Below, piece by piece: positions 10,359 through 17,922 of a stretch of 64,000 nucleotides of DNA. The translations under genes were made by a program, and so were the position numbers. The notes under the pieces were generated by a model that saw only the letters and a list, made by a program, of their open reading frames with translations, did no database searches and was not told the DNA's origin. Location of the stretch: NCBI GenBank assembly GCA_035285325.1, contig JAYKJB010000001.1, forward strand, positions 48,741 to 112,740, given 5' to 3'. Source of the DNA: Candidatus Sericytochromatia bacterium (GTDB taxonomy: Bacteria > Cyanobacteriota > Sericytochromatia > S15B-MN24 > JAQBPE01). Positions within the stretch are counted from its first letter, which is position 1. Every line of letters starts with the position of its first letter.

Positions 10359-11606
10359 CTAGCGGACCTCGGCGACCAGGAATTTGAGGTAGTCCGTTTC
10401 GGGGGCTGCAGGCAGCACCGGGTGATCGGGCGAGGGACCTCGCAGTTCCAGTTGTCGCAGTCGTTTGCGGGTATCCGAGGCCGCCTCTGCCACGATGGCG
10501 CTGAACATGGCCGGGGTGATGTGGTGGGAGCAGGAGCTGGTCACGAGCAGACCTCCCGGATTCAACAGGCGCATGGCGCGGAGGTTGATGTCCTTGTAGC
10601 CTCGGATGGCACCCGGGATGGAATCCTTGTTCTTGGTAAAGGCGGGGGGATCCAGAATCACCACGTCAAAACGGCGTTCGGCCCGCTCGAGCTCCCGCAA
10701 GGTATCGAACGCATTGGCCGCCAGCCACTCGCAGCGCGAAGCTACTCCGTTGATCGCGGCATTGCGTTCGGCCAGGGCGATCGCCTCGGCGGAAATATCG
10801 ACACTCAGTACCCGTTCCGCGCCTCCCAGGGCGGAGGCGATGCTGAACCCACCTGAATAGCAAAAGGTGTTCAACACATCCTTGGCCCCCCCGACCAGCT
10901 CGCGAAGGCGCACGCGATTGAGTCGCTGGTCCAGGAAAAAACCGGTCTTCTGGCCATTTTCCACGTCGACCAGGAATTTCATCCCGTGCTCATCGATGGT
11001 CAGGTCTGCGGGAGGTGCTTCGCCCCAGAGCAAGCCTGCCCGCCGTTCCAGCCCCTCCAAGGTCCGGACGGGGGCGTCGCTGCGTTCGTAGATGCCACGA
11101 ACCCGGCACACCTTGGCCAGGATCTCGGCAAACATCGGTAGGCGTTGGGCCATCCCGAACGCCAGCGCTTGGACCACCAGCCAGTCTCCGTAACGGTCGA
11201 CAATCAAGCCTGGCAAACCGTCCGCCTCGCCATGGATCAATCGGTAGGCGGCCTCGGGCCCCTGCGACAAACGCCCATAGCGCTCCCGCAGCAGCAGGGC
11301 CTCCTCCACCCGTCTCAGGAAGAACGCCGAGTCGATGGGCTCCCGCTGACGGGTCAACAAGCGGACCAGGATGTTGGATTGCGTGTTGGCCAGGCCCAGG
11401 CCCAACAGGCGGCCCCGCGCGTCTTCCACGGCCACCACTTGCCCGTCGGCCTGCCTGTCCGGCACCCGGACGACCTCGCCGGCAAAGACCCACGGGTGCC
11501 CGGCCGCCACGCGGGCCTCGCGCCCTTTGCGAAGCACCACCTTGTCGACCGCTTCGCCGGTCTCAGCGGACGGCGAGGGAGGCACCGAGGCAATCAAAGG
11601 TTCCAC
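10359..11606 (-). CDS. rlmI: RlmI-type 23S rRNA (cytosine-C5) methyltransferase
   Basis: 415 residues: an N-terminal PUA-like RNA-binding domain (VVLRKGREARVAAGHPWVFAGEV), a central EEHEE-type region, then a Rossmann methyltransferase domain with NTFCYSGGFSIAS (SAM binding), VDISAEAIALAERN and the catalytic-loop motif LDPPAFTKNK. TSSCSHH near the C-terminus supplies the conserved Cys. By family it methylates C1962-type positions in 23S rRNA; the exact site is inferred. Ends convergently with the lipoprotein gene at 10247. A shorter start at an internal codon is possible because the first 20 residues are unstructured. Confidence 0.85.
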   Translation of the reverse strand: MEPLIASVPPSPSAETGEAVDKVVLRKGREARVAAGHPWVFAGEVVRVPDRQADGQVVAVEDARGRLLGLGLANTQSNILVRLLTRQREPIDSAFFLRRVEEALLLRERYGRLSQGPEAAYRLIHGEADGLPGLIVDRYGDWLVVQALAFGMAQRLPMFAEILAKVCRVRGIYERSDAPVRTLEGLERRAGLLWGEAPPADLTIDEHGMKFLVDVENGQKTGFFLDQRLNRVRLRELVGGAKDVLNTFCYSGGFSIASALGGAERVLSVDISAEAIALAERNAAINGVASRCEWLAANAFDTLRELERAERRFDVVILDPPAFTKNKDSIPGAIRGYKDINLRAMRLLNPGGLLVTSSCSHHITPAMFSAIVAEAASDTRKRLRQLELRGPSPDHPVLPAAPETDYLKFLVAEVR

Positions 11607-11713
11607 GGACGCGTCCTTTCTGTGCCTCCGATGGTTCGGCAGGCGCTTCCCTTCGCCCGCAAGCTTGTGTCGGAGCGCACAGATTGCGCGAGGAGGTTCG
11701 GGGGATGCTGAAC

Positions 11714-11719
11714 ATTATA
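11714..11719 (-). promoter_or_regulatory. Isolated TATAAT box upstream of rlmI
   Basis: Perfect minus-strand TATAAT 108 nt before the rlmI start; no good -35 hexamer at 16-18 nt, so only a tentative promoter. Confidence 0.35.
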
Positions 11720-11801
11720 CACGGGCCTCTCACAACGCCTCACGGGCTGCGGGACCCGTCGGGGAAACGATTACGTTATGTGAAGTCGGCACGGGTCTGT
11801 C

Positions 11802-11830
11802 TTGACGCATGCCTGCTGCGAGGTTAACGT
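11802..11830 (+). promoter_or_regulatory. Promoter of the FtsB/DivIC-like gene
   Basis: TTGACG, 17 nt, TAACGT, about 48 nt before the start codon. Confidence 0.55.
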
Positions 11831-11878
11831 AAACCCGCTTCGGGGTGAAAGTTTCGCCCTGATAGGAGTTGTCAATCC

Positions 11879-12328
11879 ATGGCCAATCGGAGGGCGCGCC
11901 GGCAACCCGAACTCGAACGGGCTGCCAAGGCTGCCAAGACTTCCAATCCTTCCCTGCCCTCGACCCTACTGTTTCTTGCCTTGGTGTTGTACCTCGGTGG
12001 CCTCGTATTCCGGCTGGGCTTCCAGGAAGTGCGGTTGCTGCAACAGGGGCGTTTGCTCGAGTCTGAACGGGTCGCGGCGTTGGCGCAGCATCGCGCCCTC
12101 CGCGCGGAGATTGCTTCGGCCAAGACCAACGCGGGCATCGAGAAGCTGGCGCGAGAACAACTGGGCTTCGTGATGGACCGCGAGGTGCCGGTGAAAGCTG
12201 TACTCGCAGCTGCGCCTTCCGAGGCGGAGCACACGGCGCCGGTGCTGCGCGCTCCGGAAGCGCAACCGGTGGGTCTGCCCCCGGCCATGGCGGCGCTGGC
12301 CAAGTTTTTCGTGCCCCTTTGGCCCTGA
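11879..12328 (+). CDS. Septum formation initiator (FtsB/DivIC family)
   Basis: 149 residues: a basic N-terminus, one membrane helix (about 26-46, TLLFLALVLYLGGLVF), a coiled coil (about 48-85, Glu/Arg/Leu heptads), then the family's signature IEKLAREQLGFVMDREVPVKA, and a Pro/Ala-rich tail longer than usual. FtsB/DivIC proteins bridge FtsL and FtsQ/DivIB at the division septum, with the coiled coil outside the membrane. It precedes remA-gmk-rpoZ-coaBC in the same direction but has its own promoter. The family call rests on topology plus the signature. Confidence 0.82.
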   Translation: MANRRARRQPELERAAKAAKTSNPSLPSTLLFLALVLYLGGLVFRLGFQEVRLLQQGRLLESERVAALAQHRALRAEIASAKTNAGIEKLAREQLGFVMDREVPVKAVLAAAPSEAEHTAPVLRAPEAQPVGLPPAMAALAKFFVPLWP

Positions 12329-12377
12329 GCGCCGCTCGCTGACTTCCTGGCCGCCCCCCGGCCGACTCTCGCTTCCG

Positions 12378-12407
12378 TTGTGAAGATTGGCCGCGGGATG
12401 TTAAAAT
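12378..12407 (+). promoter_or_regulatory. Promoter of the remA-gmk-rpoZ-coaBC block
   Basis: TTGTGA, 18 nt, TAAAAT, about 40 nt before the remA start. Confidence 0.55.
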
Positions 12408-12446
12408 GGCGGACTGCAGCGCGATGGACCGGCCCTTGGGGCGCGT

Positions 12447-12740
12447 GTGGGTGGCGTCGTTTTGGAACTCAAACTGATCAACATCGGCTTTGGCAACATC
12501 GTCTCGGCCAATCGGGTGGTTGCCATTGTCAGTCCCGAATCCGCGCCGATCAAGCGGATTGTGCAGGATGCCAGGGATGCCGGCCGTCTGGTTGACGCCA
12601 CTTACGGTCGACGGACCCGCGCGGTGATCATCACGGACAGTGACCACGTGGTGCTCTCGTCCATCCAGCCGGAGACGGTGGCCCATCGCTTCGTCAGTGC
12701 CCGCGCGGAAGACAACCGCCTGGCCGGAGAGGATGACTGA
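12447..12740 (+). CDS. remA: RemA-like regulator (DUF370)
   Basis: 97 residues matching the RemA/DUF370 family almost end to end: [20 protein letters not shown], the [10 protein letters not shown] stretch and [24 protein letters not shown]. In Bacillus RemA is a DNA-binding activator of biofilm-matrix and osmoprotection genes; here the target is unknown, though a polysaccharide cluster lies 9 kb away. The protein likely starts at GTG 12447 or at TTG 12462, since homologues begin just before KLINIG. It sits 3 nt before gmk, the same neighbour as in Firmicutes, which makes the block conserved by descent. Confidence 0.93.
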   Translation: MGGVVLELKLINIGFGNIVSANRVVAIVSPESAPIKRIVQDARDAGRLVDATYGRRTRAVIITDSDHVVLSSIQPETVAHRFVSARAEDNRLAGEDD

Positions 12741-12743
12741 ACC

Positions 12744-13373
12744 TTGGCGTCCCCTTCATCGCCACTCTCCCTGCCGGTCTTGCCCGTGTCCTCGCGTCGC
12801 CGAGGAACCTTGTTCATCGTCTCAGGACCGTCCGGCGTCGGCAAAGGCACCATCGTGCGTGAACTGCTTGCGAGAGAGAGCGGCATCGCTCTGTCGGTCT
12901 CGGTGACGACCCGCTCCCCGCGGCCAGGCGAACAAGAGGGGACGAGTTATTTCTTCAAGTCGGTGGCTGAATTTCAACGCATGGTGCAGGAAGGTGAACT
13001 GCTCGAGCATGCCCAGTTTGGACGCCATTTTTATGGCACACCACGGGCCTTTGTCGAGTCTCGTCTGCGCGAGGGGCAGGACGTCATCCTGGAAATCGAG
13101 GTTCAGGGAGCCATTCAGGTGCGCGAACGCGCCGGGCGTTGCGTCACCCTGTTCGTTCTGCCACCCTCATTCGAGGCGTTGGCCACTCGCTTGCAGCAAC
13201 GCAACTCCGAGTCCCCAGAAGCCGTGCGTCAACGGCTGGCCATCGCTTCGCGGGAACTCGATTATCTGCCATTTTATGACTATCAACTGGTCAACGACGA
13301 CCTGGACGTGGCCGTGGCCAAAGTCCAGGCGATCATCGCAGCAGAACGCTGTCGCGTCCTCTCTGTGAATTGA
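12744..13373 (+). CDS. gmk: Guanylate kinase
   Basis: Phosphorylates GMP to GDP with ATP. P-loop FIVSGPSGVGKGT, the GMP-binding SVSVTTRSPRPGE and SYFF, then YGTP and EIEVQGA are all present. 209 residues from a TTG at 12744; a GAGAGGA site lies upstream. About 20 residues precede the first strand, so a GTG at about 12786 is an alternative start. Second gene of the remA block. Confidence 0.96.
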   Translation: MASPSSPLSLPVLPVSSRRRGTLFIVSGPSGVGKGTIVRELLARESGIALSVSVTTRSPRPGEQEGTSYFFKSVAEFQRMVQEGELLEHAQFGRHFYGTPRAFVESRLREGQDVILEIEVQGAIQVRERAGRCVTLFVLPPSFEALATRLQQRNSESPEAVRQRLAIASRELDYLPFYDYQLVNDDLDVAVAKVQAIIAAERCRVLSVN

Positions 13374-13408
13374 AAGCGCGCCCCATCCGAAACACAGGAG
13401 TCCAATTC

Positions 13409-13615
13409 ATGTCCGGAATGCAAGATAAGGCCCAGGAACTGCTCAACCAGGCAGACAACAAGTACCAGCTGGTGCTCACCGTGGCCCGTCGCGCCAAGTC
13501 CATCAAGGATGACCCGATGTTGATGTCTTCGCCAGAGGCCAGCAAGCCCATCAAGCTGGCGCTGCGTGAACTGGCGGACCACCAACGCGAGCAAGCGGAA
13601 GCTGCGGCGATCTAG
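13409..13615 (+). CDS. rpoZ: RNA polymerase omega subunit
   Basis: 68 residues with the omega core NKYQLVLTVARRAKSI and the KPIKLALRELAD helix. Omega assists folding of beta-prime and assembly of RNA polymerase. The ATG at 13409 has CAGGAG upstream; the longer frame from 13370 overlaps the gmk stop and adds non-conserved residues. The position between gmk and coaBC is the classic one. Confidence 0.93.
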   Translation: MSGMQDKAQELLNQADNKYQLVLTVARRAKSIKDDPMLMSSPEASKPIKLALRELADHQREQAEAAAI

Positions 13616-13624
13616 GCGCCCAGC

Positions 13625-14839
13625 TTGCCGGCCATTCTGCTAGGCGTCACGGGCGGCATTGCCGCCTACAAGAGCGTGGACCTGGCGTCGCGATTGCGCA
13701 AAGGCGGCTGGCAAGTCCACGTGGCCATGACCGCCTCTGCCACGCGCTTTGTGGCACCTTTGACCTTCGAGGCCATTTCGGGGCGGCCGGTTCATCTGGA
13801 CCTTTGGTCCTCCTCGCCCTCCTCAGGCCAGGAAGGCGAGGTCGGCGTCTCCCACATCGATTGGGGTCGGGACCTGGATGTCTTTCTGGTCGCTCCTGCC
13901 ACGGCTCACACGCTGGCCAAGCTGGCCCACGGGCTGGCGGACGACGTGGTGACGGCAACGGCACTCGCCACCGCGGCGCCGCTGGTGGTGGCCCCGGCCA
14001 TGAACCCTCGGATGTGGTCCCATCCCGCGACCCAAGCCAATCTGGCCACCTTGCAAGCGCGCGGGGTGCGGGTGATTCCTCCGGCGGAGGGCTTGATGGC
14101 CTGTGGGGACGAGGGAGCGGGGCGCCTGCAGGAGCCCGCCGCCGTCGTCGACTGGCTGGAGGCATTCCTGCGGCAGCGCGGCTCCTTGCGTGGGTGTCGG
14201 GTGCTTGTCAGCGCTGGTGGTACCCGGGAGCCACTCGACCCTGTGCGCTATATCGGCAACCGTTCCAGCGGCCGCATGGGCCACGCCCTGGCCGAGGCGG
14301 CCGCCCGGCGTGGGGCGGCGGTGGCCCTTGTCACGACGGCTCCCGCATTGGCGCCCTCCGGCGTTGAGGTGGTGCCCGTGGAGACCGCCTTGGAGATGCA
14401 AGCGGCGCTGGCGGCGCGATTCGATGAGGTGGATGTGCTGATCATGGCCGCCGCGGTTGCCGACTATCGGGTCGAATCGCCGGAAACCAGCAAGCACAAA
14501 AAGGGGGAGGGGGGCTGGACGCTGAATCTGGTCAAGAATCCCGACATCCTGGCGAGTTTGGGGGCCCGCAAGGCCCATCAACTGGTGGTTGGGTTCGCCG
14601 CTGAGACGGGCCACCCCGAGCAGGCCGCGCGCACCAAGTTGCGCTCCAAACGGGCCGATTACATCGTGGGAAATGACGTCAGCATTGCCGGCATCGGCTT
14701 CGACAGTGACCAGAATCGGGTGCTGGTGGTCGGAGACGATGGGGTGGTGGCGGAATGGCCCGTGATGCCCAAACGTTCGCTCGCCGAGCACCTGTGGGAC
14801 CTGTTCCAGCAGCATCACACCCTGGCCCGTTTCCGTTGA
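13625..14839 (+). CDS. coaBC: Bifunctional phosphopantothenoylcysteine decarboxylase / phosphopantothenate-cysteine ligase
   Basis: Coenzyme A synthesis from 4'-phosphopantothenate to 4'-phosphopantetheine. The CoaC half (about 1-185) has the flavin site VTGGIAAYKS, the catalytic His in SHIDWGRD, the PAMNPRMW motif and ACGDEGAGRL with the active Cys. The CoaB half (about 190-404) has VSAGGTREPLDPVRYIGNRSSG, the dimer and nucleotide region, and KKGEGG/LVKNPDIL with the conserved Lys. 404 residues from a TTG start 9 nt after rpoZ. Confidence 0.96.
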   Translation: MPAILLGVTGGIAAYKSVDLASRLRKGGWQVHVAMTASATRFVAPLTFEAISGRPVHLDLWSSSPSSGQEGEVGVSHIDWGRDLDVFLVAPATAHTLAKLAHGLADDVVTATALATAAPLVVAPAMNPRMWSHPATQANLATLQARGVRVIPPAEGLMACGDEGAGRLQEPAAVVDWLEAFLRQRGSLRGCRVLVSAGGTREPLDPVRYIGNRSSGRMGHALAEAAARRGAAVALVTTAPALAPSGVEVVPVETALEMQAALAARFDEVDVLIMAAAVADYRVESPETSKHKKGEGGWTLNLVKNPDILASLGARKAHQLVVGFAAETGHPEQAARTKLRSKRADYIVGNDVSIAGIGFDSDQNRVLVVGDDGVVAEWPVMPKRSLAEHLWDLFQQHHTLARFR

Positions 14840-14948
14840 TGGGGCACCCAAACGGCGCGATCTTCACCTGGGTATAAGGGGAAGGGTGGCCTTCGGCTGG
14901 CTGGCGTGGCCTGTGCGTTCGGGCCCCCTCAGGTCAGGGGAGGCTGTG

Positions 14949-16955
14949 ATGACCCATCTTTCCAACGTGCCGGGAGGGGGCGCGCAGGGAACGGGTAAAC
15001 TGGGCGGGAAACGCGCCACAGGTCCGATTCAACTCGACCGTTTGCGCGAGATACTGGAGGAAACGGCTCCCGCAGACCGGGTAGAGCTGGCCGGAGCCGC
15101 GTCGCAGGCCTTCCCCCTTCCGCCGGTGTATCACAAGCTGTCGGCCCGCGATCGTGCCGCGCTCGAGGCCTTGCCCGCGGAGGTGCGCAAGGAACTGCTG
15201 ACGGACGTACCAGCCAAGGTAGAACTGGCGCGCCTCGAAGTCTCGCGCCGCCTCCAGGTGCGAACTGCGGCACTGATACCCGGTGAGGGCCTCCGTTTCG
15301 AGCCCCCCGACTTGTTTCGTATCTCCGATGCAGCCATCGCCTTCCAGGTTCTGTCCGACCTGACGCCTCAGGATCGCGCGCGCCTGGAGGGGCTCGAATT
15401 GCGACGTGTCTCCGAATCGACCTTCGATGAGGCCCATCTCCACCGCAAGACCGATGGTGCGGCCGAGCTGGCGATCGAGGGAGGGCGCGGCTTGGCTGGC
15501 CAGGTTGGGTTTCAGCTTGCCCGACTCTTCGAGCGGTTTGCCCTGACCACGCCTGTGGGCCTGATGTTGCGTGCCTGGTTCCCCCATGCGTTGGCGGAGT
15601 ATCGCGAACGTCGGATCGAAATGGGGGACGCCCAGGCGGCTCGGATGCGCGAGGTCCTCGTCCACGAACTGGGCCATCAGGTGCAGTTTGGCATGGGGCT
15701 GGACCTGGCTGGCATGCGAGAGTGGGCCCTGCTCTCCGGCTGGAAAGACGCGGCTGGGAATGAGGCATTCGGGGTGGATGCCGAGGGCCGGGTGCGGGCC
15801 TTGAATGCGGGGGTGAGACCCGCCCGCAAGGACAACTTCGTGTACGACAATTTCACCGAGCGCCTGACGCCTGAGGCGATCGCGCGAGCGGCCTCGGAAA
15901 TCCAGGACCCGGAACTGCGGCGCGAGTTCGAACAAACCCTGAAGGTCAAGCAAAATATGCGTGAGGCCATCAAGGAAGTCTTTGGGGTCGAGGCCTTGGG
16001 CTATGCCATGGTGAATCCCCTGGAAGATTTTGCCGAGAGTTTCCGTGCGTTTTACACGGATCCCACCCTGCTGGCGCGCAAGGCACCGGACAAATTCTTG
16101 TTCCTGAATGCGTCGTCCCGCAAGTATTCGCCGGACCAGGCCCAAGCGCTGCTGAGGCAGGTGGGCCGTGACGCGCAGAAGGTCGCGACGGAACTGTCCA
16201 CCTCGGGAATTTCGCAGGAAACCTTTGACCGTATCGCCAAGGCCAACGGGATCCGGGCGAACACCGCCGTGCTGGGCTCTCAGGCGGAAGGCGCCTTGGC
16301 GCTCGCGCGCAAGGCGGGCAAGCCTTTGCTCCCCTTGCAGCAGGCCTTCATGCTGATTCAGGAAAAGGTCTCTGCCCGCGATGCGACGTTCGTGGCCACC
16401 TTCACGCGGGATCCGGCCCAAGCGCTTGGAGCGCTGTGGTCAAGATTGTCTCCCGCAGAGCAAGGACAGTTCGAGACGGAGGCCCGGCGCTTGGACGTGA
16501 TCCAGCGCATGCAGGGGGGCACCATGAGTTTTGCCTCCGCGGCGGCTCAGGGTTACCGGGCGATCGAGGTGGATGCCATCCGCCGCTTCGGCAAGATGCT
16601 GCTGGACGACGCGGGCTTTCGACGGGCGCTGCAACGTGACCCGGAGAGTGCGTTGGCCCCTGTTGCGCGTGGCTTACCCGCCGTCTTGCGGGAGGCCGTG
16701 AAGCAACCTGAGTTGCGGGCCAGTCTGGCGCTGTTTGCGGAACGCCTTGATGCCCTCATTCGCTATGACCAGGTTCCCTTGCTGGGAGGGGGGGACCTGC
16801 ACCGGATGTTCGAGGCCAACCTCCAGCGCATCGACGAGGCGACCCTGGCGGCCTCGATCGGCACCTTGCGAGAAAACCCCAAGCGGATGGCCGAAGTTTT
16901 CTGCGGCCTGGGAGTGGTCGAGGTGGATGGCATCCGAGTGCCGCCGGGTGGCTGA
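14949..16955 (+). CDS. Putative zinc metallopeptidase (HELGH), family unknown
   Basis: 668 residues from an ATG with GGGGAGG 6 nt upstream. No signal peptide or membrane helix, so it should be cytoplasmic or exported by another route. Residues 239-243 are HELGH in the setting VLVHELGHQVQF, a classic zinc-binding catalytic helix. About 115-125 residues later comes EDFAESFRAFY (E359/E363), the kind of glutamate that supplies the third ligand in gluzincin-type and lethal-factor-like enzymes. The C-terminal 280 residues are Ala/Leu/Arg-rich helices with no known domain. It opens a three-gene overlapping cassette. The peptidase class is inferred from motifs only. Confidence 0.7.
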   Translation: MTHLSNVPGGGAQGTGKLGGKRATGPIQLDRLREILEETAPADRVELAGAASQAFPLPPVYHKLSARDRAALEALPAEVRKELLTDVPAKVELARLEVSRRLQVRTAALIPGEGLRFEPPDLFRISDAAIAFQVLSDLTPQDRARLEGLELRRVSESTFDEAHLHRKTDGAAELAIEGGRGLAGQVGFQLARLFERFALTTPVGLMLRAWFPHALAEYRERRIEMGDAQAARMREVLVHELGHQVQFGMGLDLAGMREWALLSGWKDAAGNEAFGVDAEGRVRALNAGVRPARKDNFVYDNFTERLTPEAIARAASEIQDPELRREFEQTLKVKQNMREAIKEVFGVEALGYAMVNPLEDFAESFRAFYTDPTLLARKAPDKFLFLNASSRKYSPDQAQALLRQVGRDAQKVATELSTSGISQETFDRIAKANGIRANTAVLGSQAEGALALARKAGKPLLPLQQAFMLIQEKVSARDATFVATFTRDPAQALGALWSRLSPAEQGQFETEARRLDVIQRMQGGTMSFASAAAQGYRAIEVDAIRRFGKMLLDDAGFRRALQRDPESALAPVARGLPAVLREAVKQPELRASLALFAERLDALIRYDQVPLLGGGDLHRMFEANLQRIDEATLAASIGTLRENPKRMAEVFCGLGVVEVDGIRVPPGG

Positions 16956-17922
16956 GGTCCCGTCGCCTGTGCCCGCTTGGGAGACTGTTTCCCGAAGGAT
17001 TCGTGAGGCGCTGCAGGAGGCGGCGCCTGAGCCGGAACTGAGACGGCAGGTGGAGGCTGTGCTTCAGCGCAAATTGCGCTTGTATGCCGCAGCGCCGCTG
17101 TGGGTTGTGCCCGAGTTGCCTCGGCGGATGGCCGACTGGTTGGGGCTCTCAGAGGATTTGGGGGGGGAGCTGGCGACTCTGGCCTTCCTCTATCACTGTG
17201 CGGCTGATGTGATCGATGACGCACAGGATGGCGAGTTGGCCTCGATTCCGGCCTGGGAAGGTGGCGATTGGCCGGATGCCGTGACCGTGGGCTTGTTTCT
17301 ACTGTCGTTGCACAGCGCTCAATTGGCGGCCCTGAACGTTTCCCCCAGCGCGCGCGTGGCCTGTGTGCTGGCTTTCGGGCGAGCTGGCCTGGCGCTCAGT
17401 CGGGGCCAGCACCTGGACCTCAGAGCGCATCCAGAAGCGGATTGGGGGGAAGCAGACGTGTTGGCCGTTGGAGACCTGAAGGCGGGGGGCGCGCTGGGAG
17501 TCCTGACGGAGCTGGCCCCGCTGGCGGCTGGTCTCAGCGAAACGGCCCACTGGCGGGCGCTTGGTGTGGCGGCGGGACGTTTCTTTCAATTGGCCAGCGA
17601 CCTCGAGGCCTATCTCAAGCCCGCGCCGCATGCCGACCTGGCTTGGGCGAAGCTGACCCTGCCGTTGCTGGCCGCTCGTCAATTTGATCCGGTTCTGGCG
17701 ACCGTGTGGTCGGCGGGTTTACCGCTCGATGTGGAGCATCAGGAACGCCTGCGCCTGGCTGTATGTCAATCCGGCGGGCTCACCTATGCGAAATGGCGCC
17801 TGGAGGTCTTGCATCGAGAGCTGACGATGGACCTGGCCAAGTTTGGAGATGACGCCTTGTCAGCGCTACTGGCGCCCGTCTGGGCCACGGCTTTGGGCGT
17901 GGTCGAACCTGCCCCCGTATGA
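16948..17922 (+). CDS. Polyprenyl-synthase-like protein with a degraded second Asp motif
   Basis: 324 residues, all-helical, patterned like trans-isoprenyl diphosphate synthases. The first Asp-rich motif is present as DVIDDAQD (D87, D90, D91, D94) in LYHCAADVIDDAQDGE; GQHLDL and the DLKAGGALG stretch match the family's GQ-DL and K-T helices; TLPLLAA matches the TLP motif. The second Asp-rich motif reads QLASDLEAY (Q214, D218) instead of Q-x2-DD-x2-D, so normal prenyl transfer is doubtful. ComQ-type enzymes are similarly divergent. Start uncertain: GTG 16948 (overlapping the peptidase stop), ATG 16927 or GTG 16969. The stop overlaps the next gene's ATG. Confidence 0.62.
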   Translation: MAEVPSPVPAWETVSRRIREALQEAAPEPELRRQVEAVLQRKLRLYAAAPLWVVPELPRRMADWLGLSEDLGGELATLAFLYHCAADVIDDAQDGELASIPAWEGGDWPDAVTVGLFLLSLHSAQLAALNVSPSARVACVLAFGRAGLALSRGQHLDLRAHPEADWGEADVLAVGDLKAGGALGVLTELAPLAAGLSETAHWRALGVAAGRFFQLASDLEAYLKPAPHADLAWAKLTLPLLAARQFDPVLATVWSAGLPLDVEHQERLRLAVCQSGGLTYAKWRLEVLHRELTMDLAKFGDDALSALLAPVWATALGVVEPAPV

